DNA from: Planctomycetales bacterium
Lineage (GTDB): Bacteria; Planctomycetota; SBBH01
Length of the DNA stretch: 19,475 bases
NCBI GenBank assembly: GCA_005239795.1
Contig: SBBH01000184.1
Location: 1-19,475 of the forward strand
Direction: 5' to 3'
Below the pieces are notes generated by a model that saw nothing but the letters and a program-made list of their open reading frames with translations, ran no database searches and was not told the origin of the DNA. This document shows, one piece after another, positions 6,944-13,675 of the stretch. Positions within the stretch are counted from its first letter, which is position 1, and each line of letters starts with the position of its first letter. Position numbers and translations under genes: made by a program.

Positions 6944-8503
6944 CTAATGGCTGAAGTGACGCTCCCCCGTGAAGACCATCGGGATGCCGGCGGCATCGCA
7001 AGCGCTGATGCACTCGGCATCGCGCATCGACCCTCCCGGCTGGATGATCGCGGCGACGCCGGCCTTCAGCGCCTCTTGGACGCCGTCGGAAAACGGAAAG
7101 AAGGCGTCGGAGGCGAGGACCGCCCCTTGGGCGCGGCTCCCCGCGCGCGCGCAGGCCAGGCGCACGGCGTCGACGCGGTTCACCTGGCCCGAGCCGATTC
7201 CGACAGCGGCACCGTTTCGGGCGATCGCGATGGCGTTCGAGCGCGTTAGCGCCACGAGCTTCCAGGCGAACGCCAGGTCCGGCCAGAGCGCCTCAGGCAC
7301 CTTCGCCCGGGTCGGCACCGAAAAACGCGCCGGCTCCCAGGAAACGCGGTCGGGGTCCTGCGTCAGCGCCCCCCCGGAAAGGGGGCGCCACGAAAGCGCG
7401 GGACTTTTTTCGGGAAGGGGGGAACAGAGGATCCGGAGATTCTGCCGCTTCTGGCAGAGGGTTTTTAGAGAACTCACGTCGTAGCCGGGAGCGATCAGGG
7501 CCTCGATATAGTGATGGGGGGCCAGCAATCTGTCGATCGCCGCGGCCTCGAGCGACACGTTGAAGGCAACCACCGACCCATAGGCGGAGACGGGGTCGGT
7601 CTCCCAGGCGCGCGCGAACGCCTCGGCGGCGCTGGCGGCAAGCGCCGCCCCCGCCGGTATCGCGTGCTTGATAACCAGGCACGCGGGGGTTTTGCGGTTG
7701 GTCCCGCCTAAGGTTAGCACCCCGTTCCAGGCGGCCTCGAGGTCCAGCCAATTGCAGTAGGAAAGCCCTTTCCCTCCTGAGAGCACCTCGGCGTGCGCCG
7801 TCGTCCCGAGGGGCGCCAAGGGATCGCGGTAGAGCGCCCCACGCTGGTGGGGGTTCTCGCCATAGCGCAATTCGGCCGCCTTTTGGAGGGCGATCGGGTG
7901 CTCCTCGGGGAACACGCTCCCTTGGCCCGTCTCATCTCGAAGATACGCCGCGATCGACGCGTCATAGGCGGCCGTGTGGCGGATCGCTTCGAGAGCCAGC
8001 TGGCGCCGGAAATCTTCCGACAGGCTTTTTTCGCGCAAACGCTTCAAAATCTCGCCGTAGCGCGCCGGGCGCACAGCCACAAGGACGGAAGCGTGGTTTT
8101 TGACGGCCGCCCGCACAAGTGCGGGCCCGCCGATATCGATCTGCTCGATCACCTCCTCGAAGGGGGCGGCCGATCGGACGGTCCGAACGAAGGGGTAGAG
8201 ATTGACGCAAACAAGATCAATGGGGTCGATTCCGTGCGCGGCGGCGGCCTTCTCGTGTGCGGCATTCCCCCGCAGGTACAGGATCCCGCCATGAATCTTC
8301 GGGTGGAGGGTCTTGATGCGCCCGTCTAACATCTCGGGGAATCCCGTCGCCTCCTCGACGGCGCGCACAGGGAGCCCCGCTTCCTTTAAAACCTTGTAGG
8401 TCCCGCCGGTTGAAACCAGGTCGAAGCCCATCTCGGCCAATCCCTTGGCGAACTCCACAAGACCTGTTTTGTCTGAGACGGAAAGAAGAGCCAGCGGCGC
8501 CAT
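6944..8503 (-). CDS. purH: Bifunctional AICAR formyltransferase / IMP cyclohydrolase PurH
   Basis: A 519-residue enzyme for the last two steps of purine synthesis: AICAR is formylated with 10-formyltetrahydrofolate and FAICAR is closed to IMP. The N-terminal cyclohydrolase (MGS-like) domain shows LLSVSDKTGLVEFA, STGGTYKVL and RIKTLHPKIHGGIL. The transformylase domain shows LRYGENPHQRGALY, SYCNWLDLEAAW, the Lys-His pair in IKHAIPAGAA, SNAIAIARNG, GIGSGQVNRVD and the usual end FFPFSDG to GERHFSH. KH-x-x-PAG replaces the common bacterial KH-x-NPCG; as I recall, the human enzyme also has PAG, so activity is not in doubt. ATG 8503 is preferred over ATG 8515, because 8515 overlaps the TATAAT box. 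It is divergent from the DUF4160 gene and shares a -10 region with it. Confidence 0.95.
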   Translation of the reverse strand: MAPLALLSVSDKTGLVEFAKGLAEMGFDLVSTGGTYKVLKEAGLPVRAVEEATGFPEMLDGRIKTLHPKIHGGILYLRGNAAHEKAAAAHGIDPIDLVCVNLYPFVRTVRSAAPFEEVIEQIDIGGPALVRAAVKNHASVLVAVRPARYGEILKRLREKSLSEDFRRQLALEAIRHTAAYDASIAAYLRDETGQGSVFPEEHPIALQKAAELRYGENPHQRGALYRDPLAPLGTTAHAEVLSGGKGLSYCNWLDLEAAWNGVLTLGGTNRKTPACLVIKHAIPAGAALAASAAEAFARAWETDPVSAYGSVVAFNVSLEAAAIDRLLAPHHYIEALIAPGYDVSSLKTLCQKRQNLRILCSPLPEKSPALSWRPLSGGALTQDPDRVSWEPARFSVPTRAKVPEALWPDLAFAWKLVALTRSNAIAIARNGAAVGIGSGQVNRVDAVRLACARAGSRAQGAVLASDAFFPFSDGVQEALKAGVAAIIQPGGSMRDAECISACDAAGIPMVFTGERHFSH

Positions 8504-8513
8504 CCGAGCGGCC

Positions 8514-8521
8514 ATTATAAT
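8514..8521. promoter_or_regulatory. Symmetric -10 element shared by purH and the DUF4160 gene
   Basis: The plus strand reads attataat. TATAAT lies at 8516-8521 on the plus strand and at 8519-8514 on the minus strand. The GTG of the DUF4160 gene is 8 nt past the plus-strand box; the ATG of purH is 10 nt past the minus-strand box. Neither direction has a recognisable -35 hexamer. Symmetric -10 elements that fire both ways are known in bacteria; here the sequence supports it but does not prove it. Confidence 0.6.
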
Positions 8522-8529
8522 AACGACAG

Positions 8530-8770
8530 GTGAGTCTGACGGTTTTTCGCCACAAGAACTACCGCTTCTTCTTTTTTTTCTCGCAAGGAAACCCGGATGC
8601 ATGTCCATGTGTCGTGTCCCGACGGCGAGGCTAAATTCTGGCTGGAGCCGGCCGTGGCACTCTGCGAGAATCATAAGCTCTCGCCGCGGATCTTGCGGCA
8701 GTTGCAGGGTATCGTTGAGGAAAGAAAAGATGAGATCGTCCGCGCTTGGAAAACACACTGCGCGAGTTGA
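8530..8770 (+). pseudogene. DUF4160-family protein, frameshifted in a T8 tract
   Basis: The frame from GTG 8530 reads VSLTVFRHKNYRFFFF; beyond the T run at 8572-8579 the family sequence continues in the next frame as SRKETRMHVHV, then DGEAKFWLEP, LSPRILRQLQGIVEE and DEIVRAWKTH, ending at TGA 8770. Removing one T (T8 to T7) joins the halves into a normal ~79-residue DUF4160 protein with its hallmark HVHV and AKFWLEP segments. DUF4160 proteins are small, usually sit before a DUF2442 gene, and are often listed as toxin-antitoxin-like, without a proven activity that I know of. The GTG is supported by TATAAT 8 nt upstream and an in-frame stop at 8521. The cause could be gene decay, transcriptional slippage on the T tract, or an assembly error. 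The downstream DUF2442 gene overlaps it by 41 bp. Confidence 0.78.
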
Positions 8771-8994
8771 GGTCCAGGAGATTACGCGGCATGGCGTTTG
8801 GCTTTACGTCAAAAACTGTGAATTTTTTGCCCTTTGATGAATACCCCTGGTTTCAGGACGCGGCGATCTCAGCGGTTTACAACGTACGATTGATGCATCA
8901 ATCCCATCTTTTCTGGCCCGACCTGGATGTCGACTTAGAAATCGCGTCCTTGAAGCGCCCAGAACACTATCCACTCGTAGCGAAGAGGAAGTAA
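8730..8994 (+). pseudogene. DUF2442-family protein, frameshifted in a T6 tract
   Basis: ATG 8730 opens MRSSALGKHTARVEVQEI and TRHGVWLYVKNCEFF and reaches a stop at 8837. In the next frame the family sequence resumes after the T run at 8823-8828: LPFDEYPWFQDA, NVRLMHQSHLFWPDLDVDLE and RPEHYPLV, ending at TAA 8994. Removing one T (or adding two) restores a typical ~87-residue DUF2442 protein, in which the EFFLPFxEYPWF and LxWPDLDVDL segments are the family signature. It overlaps the DUF4160 gene by 41 bp, the usual arrangement of the pair. Both members carry the same kind of lesion, a homopolymer T change. Function is unknown; the pair is often grouped with toxin-antitoxin-like modules. Confidence 0.8.
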
Positions 8995-9303
8995 CGCCCC
9001 GTCTGTTTTTCTGGGATTCTAGATCTGTTGGTTGCCGGTCGGGGAACGGAATGCATCGGCCGTTTTCCGCAAAGAATGTTCGTCAATTCCTCGGCGATCC
9101 GGTGTCTACTGTATAGAGCCATGGACCAGAGCCCCTTCCGAAATGATGTGGAAAACCACCTCGCGCGGATCCGCGAGACGGTCCGGCGCTACGCCCGAAA
9201 CGACGAGGCTGATTTTAGGAAATCGGAGATAGTGGATTGTCGCCATGTGTTTTTTTTCTTGATTTTTGTCAACGCCGCGACGTTTGATGCGTTCTAGTTG
9301 CAG
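8995..9303. other. Stretch with little coding signal between the DUF pair and the coiled-coil gene
   Basis: About 300 bp that look less GC-rich than the flanks, with T runs (for example T8 at 9250-9257). No terminator hairpin, repeat or RNA motif is recognised. The only candidate is the short frame at 9121-9297. It may be gene remnant. Confidence 0.5.
9121..9297 (+). CDS. Possible 58-residue small protein, hydrophobic C-terminus
   Basis: From ATG 9121 the frame reads a charged, helix-prone start (MDQSPFRNDVENHLARIRE, then TVRRYARNDEADF) and ends with a hydrophobic segment (HVFFFLIFVNAATFDAF). TACTGT lies 8 nt upstream, which fits the TANNNT spacing seen elsewhere, though without a -35. The hydrophobic tail is partly a product of a T8 tract and could be an artefact of an indel. 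I do not recognise a family. It could equally be a decayed gene. Confidence 0.25.
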   Translation: MDQSPFRNDVENHLARIRETVRRYARNDEADFRKSEIVDCRHVFFFLIFVNAATFDAF

Positions 9304-9494
9304 ATGGTGACACGTCGCGATCTGGCCGTCAGCCTCTTGTCGGCGAGCCTTTCCGGGGCCGCGGGCTCGCCGAATCTTCCGCGCGCGAAAGCGCTTCGAA
9401 CGCCGCACAGTCGAAGGCGGCACAACCGATCGCCGCGAAAAACCGCCTCTCCTCCGATGAAGAGATCAGCGAGCTGGCCCGGCGCGAGGAGGCC

Positions 9495-10145
9495 GTGGCC
9501 CGGCGCGAGCGCGCGGTGGTTCTCCAAGAGAAACTCCTAAAATCCCTGTCTGAGGCGGCGGCTGTTTCCCCCGCTGACGTGGGGTCGAACCGACCAGAAA
9601 CCGAGGAAGAAAAAATCAAAAGGGAAGTGCTCGCGGGCATCAAACAGTTGGGTGAGTTAACGGATATTCTCAAAAATTATGACAAGCTCTCCCCTGAAGA
9701 GCAGGAGGCGCGCGCCGGAGAGCACTTGACAGCGGCGATGAAAGCGCTGTCGGTCGTGACATCTCTTCAAGCACAAGAGGATAAAATCCATGGAGAACTT
9801 GGGGCTGACATCGTCTCTGGATTCCTGGACCAAAATTTTCCGGAGGACGAAAAACTCTCCGACGACCAAAAGTCAGAGATCCGGCGACTCATTTTGGACC
9901 ATGAAGAACGCCTTGCGCAGTTGGAACTCCAATGCCGCTCTTACTTGGGGTGGCTCGCTCCCCAAGGCGCTTCCAGCGCACAAATGCCAGAGTGGAAAAA
10001 GGAACAGTTGCGGTATCTCGACAACGAACTCCGAGAGCGGCTGGGGCGCGTCTTCACCTCGGCGCAATCTCTCCATGTCGACGAGGGGATGTGGTCCTCC
10101 CTCCGAGGAGAAGCCCTGCTGGGCGTAGGTGTACGGGTCCGGTAG
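9495..10145 (+). CDS. Charged, coiled-coil-like protein of unknown function (N-terminus probably upstream, frameshifted)
   Basis: The frame is open from 9288 to the TAG at 10143-10145, but its first usable start codon is GTG 9495, giving 216 residues. The sequence just before that GTG is clearly coding (SSDEEISELARREEAVARRE), so the true protein starts earlier. In another frame, ATG 9304 opens a signal-peptide-like MVTRRDLAVSLLSASLSG with a Tat-like TRRDLA; adding one G to the GGG at 9363-9365 would join it to LAESSARESASNAAQ and the rest. The body is rich in Glu, Lys, Arg and Leu and predicted helical (RREEAVARRERAVVLQEKLL; SDDQKSEIRRLILDHEERLA), with one Cys and no catalytic motif. An exported helical protein is the best guess. 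The mqnE start is 78 bp downstream. Confidence 0.6.
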   Translation: MARRERAVVLQEKLLKSLSEAAAVSPADVGSNRPETEEEKIKREVLAGIKQLGELTDILKNYDKLSPEEQEARAGEHLTAAMKALSVVTSLQAQEDKIHGELGADIVSGFLDQNFPEDEKLSDDQKSEIRRLILDHEERLAQLELQCRSYLGWLAPQGASSAQMPEWKKEQLRYLDNELRERLGRVFTSAQSLHVDEGMWSSLRGEALLGVGVRVR

Positions 10146-10185
10146 GGGATTTTTCGGCCGCCCGTCAAAGTTCCGCAGAGGGGGC

Positions 10186-10203
10186 CGCTTTTTCCAAAAA
10201 GCG
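10186..10203 (+). promoter_or_regulatory. Perfect palindrome over the -35 region of mqnE
   Basis: CGCTTTTT and AAAAAGCG flank a 2-nt centre, giving 18 bp of dyad symmetry that ends 8 bp before the -10 box. A 2-nt loop is too short for a full RNA hairpin, and no U run follows, so an operator is more likely than a terminator. Confidence 0.4.
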
Positions 10204-10211
10204 ATCTCTCT

Positions 10212-10217
10212 TAAGAT
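10212..10217 (+). promoter_or_regulatory. -10 box of mqnE, leaderless layout
   Basis: TAAGAT lies 6 nt before the ATG at 10224. The hexamer 17 nt upstream is TTTTTC, a poor -35 that falls in the palindrome. No Shine-Dalgarno site separates box and start. Confidence 0.45.
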
Positions 10218-10223
10218 GGGACG

Positions 10224-11336
10224 ATGCCGACGGCAGCCCCAGCGCTTTCCGCAGGCCTTTCGGGAGTCGCCCAAAAAATCGATCGCGCCGAGCGGCTGTC
10301 GGTCGAAGACGCCCTGGCGCTTTTTCTCTGCGATGATCTTGCCGAACTCGGGCGCCTGGCTGACCGCGTGCGCCGCGCCAAAAACGGCGACGCGGCCACC
10401 TACGTCATCAATCGCCATATCAATTACTCGAACCTCTGCGTCGACGACTGTCTTTTCTGCGCCTTCAAGCGCAAGCCGGGCGAGGCGGGAGGGTACACCT
10501 TCACCCTGGATGAGATTTTTAAGCGCGCCGAGGATCTGACGCGCCTCGGGGCCTCGGAACTCCACATCGTGGGGGGGCATCATCCGGATCTGCCGTTTTC
10601 CTTCTATGAGGAGATGCTCCGGGGGCTCCACAAGCGCCATCCGCGCGCGGCCTTGAAATGCTTCACCGCCGCGGAGATCCTCTATTTCTCCGAGAAGTTC
10701 GGCCTTGCGGTTGAGGAGATCCTCTCGCGCTTCAAAACGGTGGGGCTCTCCATGCTCCCCGGCGGCGGCGCCGAGGTCCTCTCCGAGCGCGTGCGCAAAA
10801 AGCTCTGCCGCGATTCGAAGGGATCGACCGAAAAGTGGCTCTCGGTCCACCGCGCGGCGCACCGACTGGGGATCCCCTCGAACGCCACGCTCCTCTTCGG
10901 GCATGTCGAACGGCCTCAAGAAAAAGTCGAGCATCTCCTACATATCCGCGACCTCCAGGATGAAACGGGAGGGGTTCTGGCGTTCATTCCGCTGGCCTAT
11001 CATCACGAGAACAACGCCCTGGGAAAACTCCCCGAGCCCACGGCGGTCGAGCGCCTGAAACATATCGCGATCGCCAGGCTCGTCCTCGACAACGTCCCCC
11101 ACATCAAGGCGTACTGGCCGATGTTCGGTGTCAAACTCTCGCAGATCGCGCTCTCCTTCGGCGCCGACGACATCGATGGGACGATCGTCGAGGAAAAGAT
11201 CTATCACATGGCCGGCGCTTCGACCCCCCAGGAGATGGACGAGCCGGCCCTGCGCCGCCTGATCGAGGAGGCGGGTTTTCGCCCCGTGAAGCGCGACGCC
11301 TTCCACCGCCCTCTTTTCCTGAAAAGTGCCTCGTAG
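10224..11336 (+). CDS. mqnE: Aminofutalosine synthase MqnE (radical SAM)
   Basis: A 370-residue radical SAM enzyme of the futalosine route to menaquinone. It adds the adenosyl radical to 3-(1-carboxyvinyloxy)benzoate and yields aminofutalosine. The iron-sulfur ligands are Cys72, Cys76 and Cys79 in NLCVDDCLFC (CX3CX2C). Other family segments are ELHIVGGHHPDLPF, KCFTAAEI, LSMLPGGGAEVLSERVRKK, SNATLLFGHVERP, FIPLAYHHENN, LDNVPHIKAYWPM and GADDIDGTIVEEKIYHMAGA. The last two, with the PGGGAE segment, separate MqnE from its paralogue MqnC. Length is normal. The other Mqn genes are not in this window. The start ATG is placed by the TAAGAT box 6 nt upstream. The gene is flanked by the coiled-coil gene and a convergent glycosyltransferase, so it looks like a single-gene transcript. 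Confidence 0.95.
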   Translation: MPTAAPALSAGLSGVAQKIDRAERLSVEDALALFLCDDLAELGRLADRVRRAKNGDAATYVINRHINYSNLCVDDCLFCAFKRKPGEAGGYTFTLDEIFKRAEDLTRLGASELHIVGGHHPDLPFSFYEEMLRGLHKRHPRAALKCFTAAEILYFSEKFGLAVEEILSRFKTVGLSMLPGGGAEVLSERVRKKLCRDSKGSTEKWLSVHRAAHRLGIPSNATLLFGHVERPQEKVEHLLHIRDLQDETGGVLAFIPLAYHHENNALGKLPEPTAVERLKHIAIARLVLDNVPHIKAYWPMFGVKLSQIALSFGADDIDGTIVEEKIYHMAGASTPQEMDEPALRRLIEEAGFRPVKRDAFHRPLFLKSAS

Positions 11337-11345
11337 CGAAGGGGA

Positions 11346-11364
11346 CCGTCTCGTCTTGAGACGG
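11346..11364. terminator. Hairpin between convergent mqnE and glycosyltransferase genes
   Basis: CCGTCTC and GAGACGG form a perfect 7-bp stem around a 5-nt loop, 6 bp from the glycosyltransferase stop. It has no U run on either strand, so it would be an atypical or Rho-assisted terminator serving both genes. Confidence 0.4.
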
Positions 11365-11369
11365 GGCAT

Positions 11370-12506
11370 TCACAGGTTCTTTTCGTAAATCCTTTCGACC
11401 CCTTCCACTAATGGCTGAACGCCATAACGCCGGGAAGCTGCCTGCGCGGCGGCGCCCAGAAATTTTCGGCTTGCGGGATCCATGAGAAGCCTGATGACAG
11501 CCTCCGCGAATCGATAGGGATCGTCGGGGGGAACGAGGACACCGGTCTGCCCATCCTCGACGAGATCCGAGACGCCTCCCACCGCGTGCGAGGCGACCGC
11601 GCGCCCCGCGGCCATCGCTTCGATCAGCACCAGGGGGGTTCCCTCGTTCTGGGATGTGAGGCAGACGACATCCATGAGCGGATAAAGCCGGGCGACATCC
11701 TCGCGCGTCCCGAGAAAAATCGTTTTGCCGGCGATCCCCAGCGCATGGGCGCGCCGCGCGAGATCCGCGCGCAAGGGACCGTCGCCAACAATAAGAAACC
11801 AAGCGTCCTCTCGCGCGATGGAGACGCGCCTGGCAATCTCCAAAAACCGCCCCACATCCTTGATCGGCTCCAGGCGCGCCACGATTCCCACGACGGGGGC
11901 TTTTTCAGGGACCCCCAGGCGTTTCTTGAGCTCCGGATCGAAACACGCCTCCAGAAACGGCGCCAGATCGATCCCGAGAGGCACCAGATGGAATTTTTCA
12001 GAAGGCGCCACGCGGAACCGCCCCGTGAGATCCCGCTTCTGGGAGGAGCTGACGGTGACAAGCGCTGTCGAAAGCCGCGCCAAAAAGCGCTCAAGGGCGG
12101 CCACACCGCGCGAGAGTCCCGGCGAAAAATAGCCGGTGAGAACATTCCCGTGGAAAGTGTGGACGATCACGGGAACGCCGGCCATCCAGGCGGCGAGCCT
12201 CCCCAGAGCTCCTGCTTTTGCGTGGTGCGTGTGGACGACGTCCGGCCGCTCACGTCGAAAGAGTCTGAAGAGCGCCAGGAAAGCGATCGCGTCCTTGACG
12301 GGATGCGGCGCGCGAGCGAGCGCCGGAATCCAGACGCTCCGGGGCGCAATCAGCCAGTGCGCCGGCGCGCTCGCCTCACCGGGTGCGAGCGTCCCATGCA
12401 CGAGAAGCGTCTCGTGCCCCGTTTCGCTCAAAGCTTTCGACAAGAATTCGGCCTGCCAGGTGGGGCCACCCGCATTCAACCGCGTAATCACTCGAATGAT
12501 CTTCAC
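11370..12506 (-). CDS. GT4-family glycosyltransferase
   Basis: A 378-residue GT-B fold, retaining glycosyltransferase. The N-terminal acceptor domain opens VKIIRVITRLNAGGPTWQAE and contains DVVHTHHAKAGALGRLAA and VHTFHGNVL. The C-terminal nucleotide-sugar domain starts near VVGIVARLEPIKDVGRFLE and has FLIVGDGPLRADL and the EX7E motif in NEGTPLVLIEAMAAGRAV, then GGVSDLVEDGQTGVLVPPDD. No membrane helix is seen; the enzyme should act at the cytoplasmic face on lipid-linked sugars or polysaccharide precursors, but donor and acceptor cannot be read. GTG 12506 is chosen because the family begins with the V-K-I-I-R-V strand; a longer TTG-started frame would run through the repeat array. It is convergent with mqnE and divergent from argC, so it is probably transcribed alone. 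Confidence 0.9.
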   Translation of the reverse strand: MKIIRVITRLNAGGPTWQAEFLSKALSETGHETLLVHGTLAPGEASAPAHWLIAPRSVWIPALARAPHPVKDAIAFLALFRLFRRERPDVVHTHHAKAGALGRLAAWMAGVPVIVHTFHGNVLTGYFSPGLSRGVAALERFLARLSTALVTVSSSQKRDLTGRFRVAPSEKFHLVPLGIDLAPFLEACFDPELKKRLGVPEKAPVVGIVARLEPIKDVGRFLEIARRVSIAREDAWFLIVGDGPLRADLARRAHALGIAGKTIFLGTREDVARLYPLMDVVCLTSQNEGTPLVLIEAMAAGRAVASHAVGGVSDLVEDGQTGVLVPPDDPYRFAEAVIRLLMDPASRKFLGAAAQAASRRYGVQPLVEGVERIYEKNL

Positions 12507-12521
12507 GGTTGAATGCGGAAA

Positions 12522-12580
12522 ATCCAAAATCCAAAACTCCAAACCCCAAACAAATCCAAGGGATTTTGGATGTTGGATTT
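12522..12580. repeat. Heptamer repeats in inverted arrangement between glycosyltransferase and argC
   Basis: Plus-strand units atccaaa, atccaaa and degenerate actccaa, accccaa run to about 12549. Then ttttgga and tgttgga run the other way. ATCCAAAATCC (12522-12532) is the exact reverse complement of GGATTTTGGAT (12561-12571), an 11-bp stem. The array contains the likely -35 of argC (TTGGAT). Confidence 0.85.
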
Positions 12581-12600
12581 CACCGGCGTGATTCTACACT
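12573..12600 (+). promoter_or_regulatory. Promoter of argC, leaderless layout
   Basis: TTGGAT (12573-12578) and TACACT (12595-12600) are 16 nt apart, and the ATG is 6 nt after the -10 box. There is no Shine-Dalgarno site in between. The -35 is only half-consensus. Confidence 0.45.
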
Positions 12601-12606
12601 CTTCGC

Positions 12607-13650
12607 ATGGCACGCGTTCGTGTGGGCATCCTGGGCGCCAGCGGCTTCGGCGGTTCGGAACTCCTGCGAATCCTCCTCTTTCATCCGGAGGTTGAAATCC
12701 GCCACGCCTCGTCGCGCCGGCTCGCGGGAAAGCCCCTCTGGGAAGAGCTACCCAACCTCCGCGGGGCGACGGACCTCACGTTCTCCCCCTTCGAACCGGC
12801 AAAAATCGCTCAGGCGTGCGACGTTCTCATCTCCGCCCTCCCGCACGGCGGCGTGGCCGCCCAGGCCGTTTCCGAAGCGCTCGCAGCCAACAGAAATTTG
12901 CGCGTCATCGACCTCTCAGGGGATTTCCGCCTGAAAGATGCGAGCCTTTACGAGAAATTCTACGGCGGCGCGCACGCGGCGCCCCACCTCGTGAAAGAAT
13001 CCGTCTACGGCCTGCCGGAGTTTTTCCGCGAGGAGATCGCCCAGGCGCGCCTGGTGGCCAACCCCGGATGCTTCGCCACGGCGACGCTCCTGGCGATCCT
13101 CCCTCTGGCCAAGGCGGGGATCCTCTCTGGCTGGGTTGTGGTGGACGCCCAGACGGGCTCGACGGGGCTCGGGGCCGCTCCCACGGCGCGCGGGCACCAC
13201 CCACTTCGCGCCGACAACATGCGGGCCTACAACATGCTCGCCCACCGCCACATGCCTGAAATCCTGCAGGCGGTCAAACGCGTCTCGGCGCAGACGATAG
13301 ACCTATCGTTCGTCCCCCACTCGGCTCCGATGACGCGCGGTATCTTCGCCACGGCCCATGCCCGCCTCCCCTCCGGCGTGGATGGTGAGCGGATCGAGGC
13401 GGCCTACCGCACAACCTATGCGAAGGCTCCCTTCGTGCGGCTCCTGGGCGGGGCCTCGCCGGAGTCACGCGTGGTGGCCCGCACGAACTACGCCGATCTC
13501 GGATGGACGGTCTTGGGCGACAAGTGCGTCGTGATCTCGGCCCTCGACAACCTCGTCAAGGGAGAGGCGGGTCAGGCCGTGCAGAACCTGAACCTCATGC
13601 ATGGGTGGGATGAAAAGACCTCTCTCACCTGGCCGGGCACGACGCCTTAA
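12607..13650 (+). CDS. argC: N-acyl-gamma-glutamyl-phosphate reductase ArgC
   Basis: A 347-residue NADPH-dependent reductase that makes N-acylglutamate semialdehyde in arginine synthesis. Visible marks are the nucleotide loop GILGASGFGGSELL (7-20), the catalytic Cys155 in NPGCFATAT, the HRHMPEI segment with its catalytic His (213 or 215), IDLSGDFRLKD, and DNLVKGEAGQAVQN near the end. Some features (SSRRLAGKP, PNLRGATDLTF, the closing GW..TSLTWPGTTP) recall LysY, which reduces LysW-bound substrates. No LysW gene is nearby, and the acylornithine carbamoyltransferase downstream argues for acetyl- or succinyl-glutamyl phosphate. It opens a tight argC-argD-argF' run; argB, argJ, argE, argG and argH are not in the window. 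Confidence 0.92.
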   Translation: MARVRVGILGASGFGGSELLRILLFHPEVEIRHASSRRLAGKPLWEELPNLRGATDLTFSPFEPAKIAQACDVLISALPHGGVAAQAVSEALAANRNLRVIDLSGDFRLKDASLYEKFYGGAHAAPHLVKESVYGLPEFFREEIAQARLVANPGCFATATLLAILPLAKAGILSGWVVVDAQTGSTGLGAAPTARGHHPLRADNMRAYNMLAHRHMPEILQAVKRVSAQTIDLSFVPHSAPMTRGIFATAHARLPSGVDGERIEAAYRTTYAKAPFVRLLGGASPESRVVARTNYADLGWTVLGDKCVVISALDNLVKGEAGQAVQNLNLMHGWDEKTSLTWPGTTP

Positions 13651-13663
13651 ACCATCCTTTCGT

Positions 13664-13669
13664 TATACT
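13664..13669 (+). promoter_or_regulatory. -10 box of argD, leaderless layout
   Basis: TATACT (five of six consensus bases) lies 6 nt before the ATG, in the 25-bp gap after argC. No clear -35 or Shine-Dalgarno site is seen, so argD may have an internal promoter in addition to read-through from argC. Confidence 0.5.
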
Positions 13670-13675
13670 AACTTT

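Noticed and set aside
8516..9500. Mobile element or insertion-sequence remnant around the broken genes
   Set aside because: No transposase fragment, terminal inverted repeats or target-site duplication could be found by eye.
9873..10934. Long minus-strand open frame of 353 codons
   Set aside because: It runs antisense through the coiled-coil gene and mqnE, both better supported; no family features.
11586..12512. Plus-strand open frame of 308 codons
   Set aside because: Antisense to the glycosyltransferase, whose motifs are clear; composition is that of a shadow frame.
12607..13650. LysY of LysW-dependent lysine/arginine synthesis instead of ArgC
   Set aside because: Some LysY-like segments exist, but there is no LysW or LysX gene nearby and the acylornithine carbamoyltransferase implies acyl, not LysW-bound, intermediates. 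Not fully excluded.
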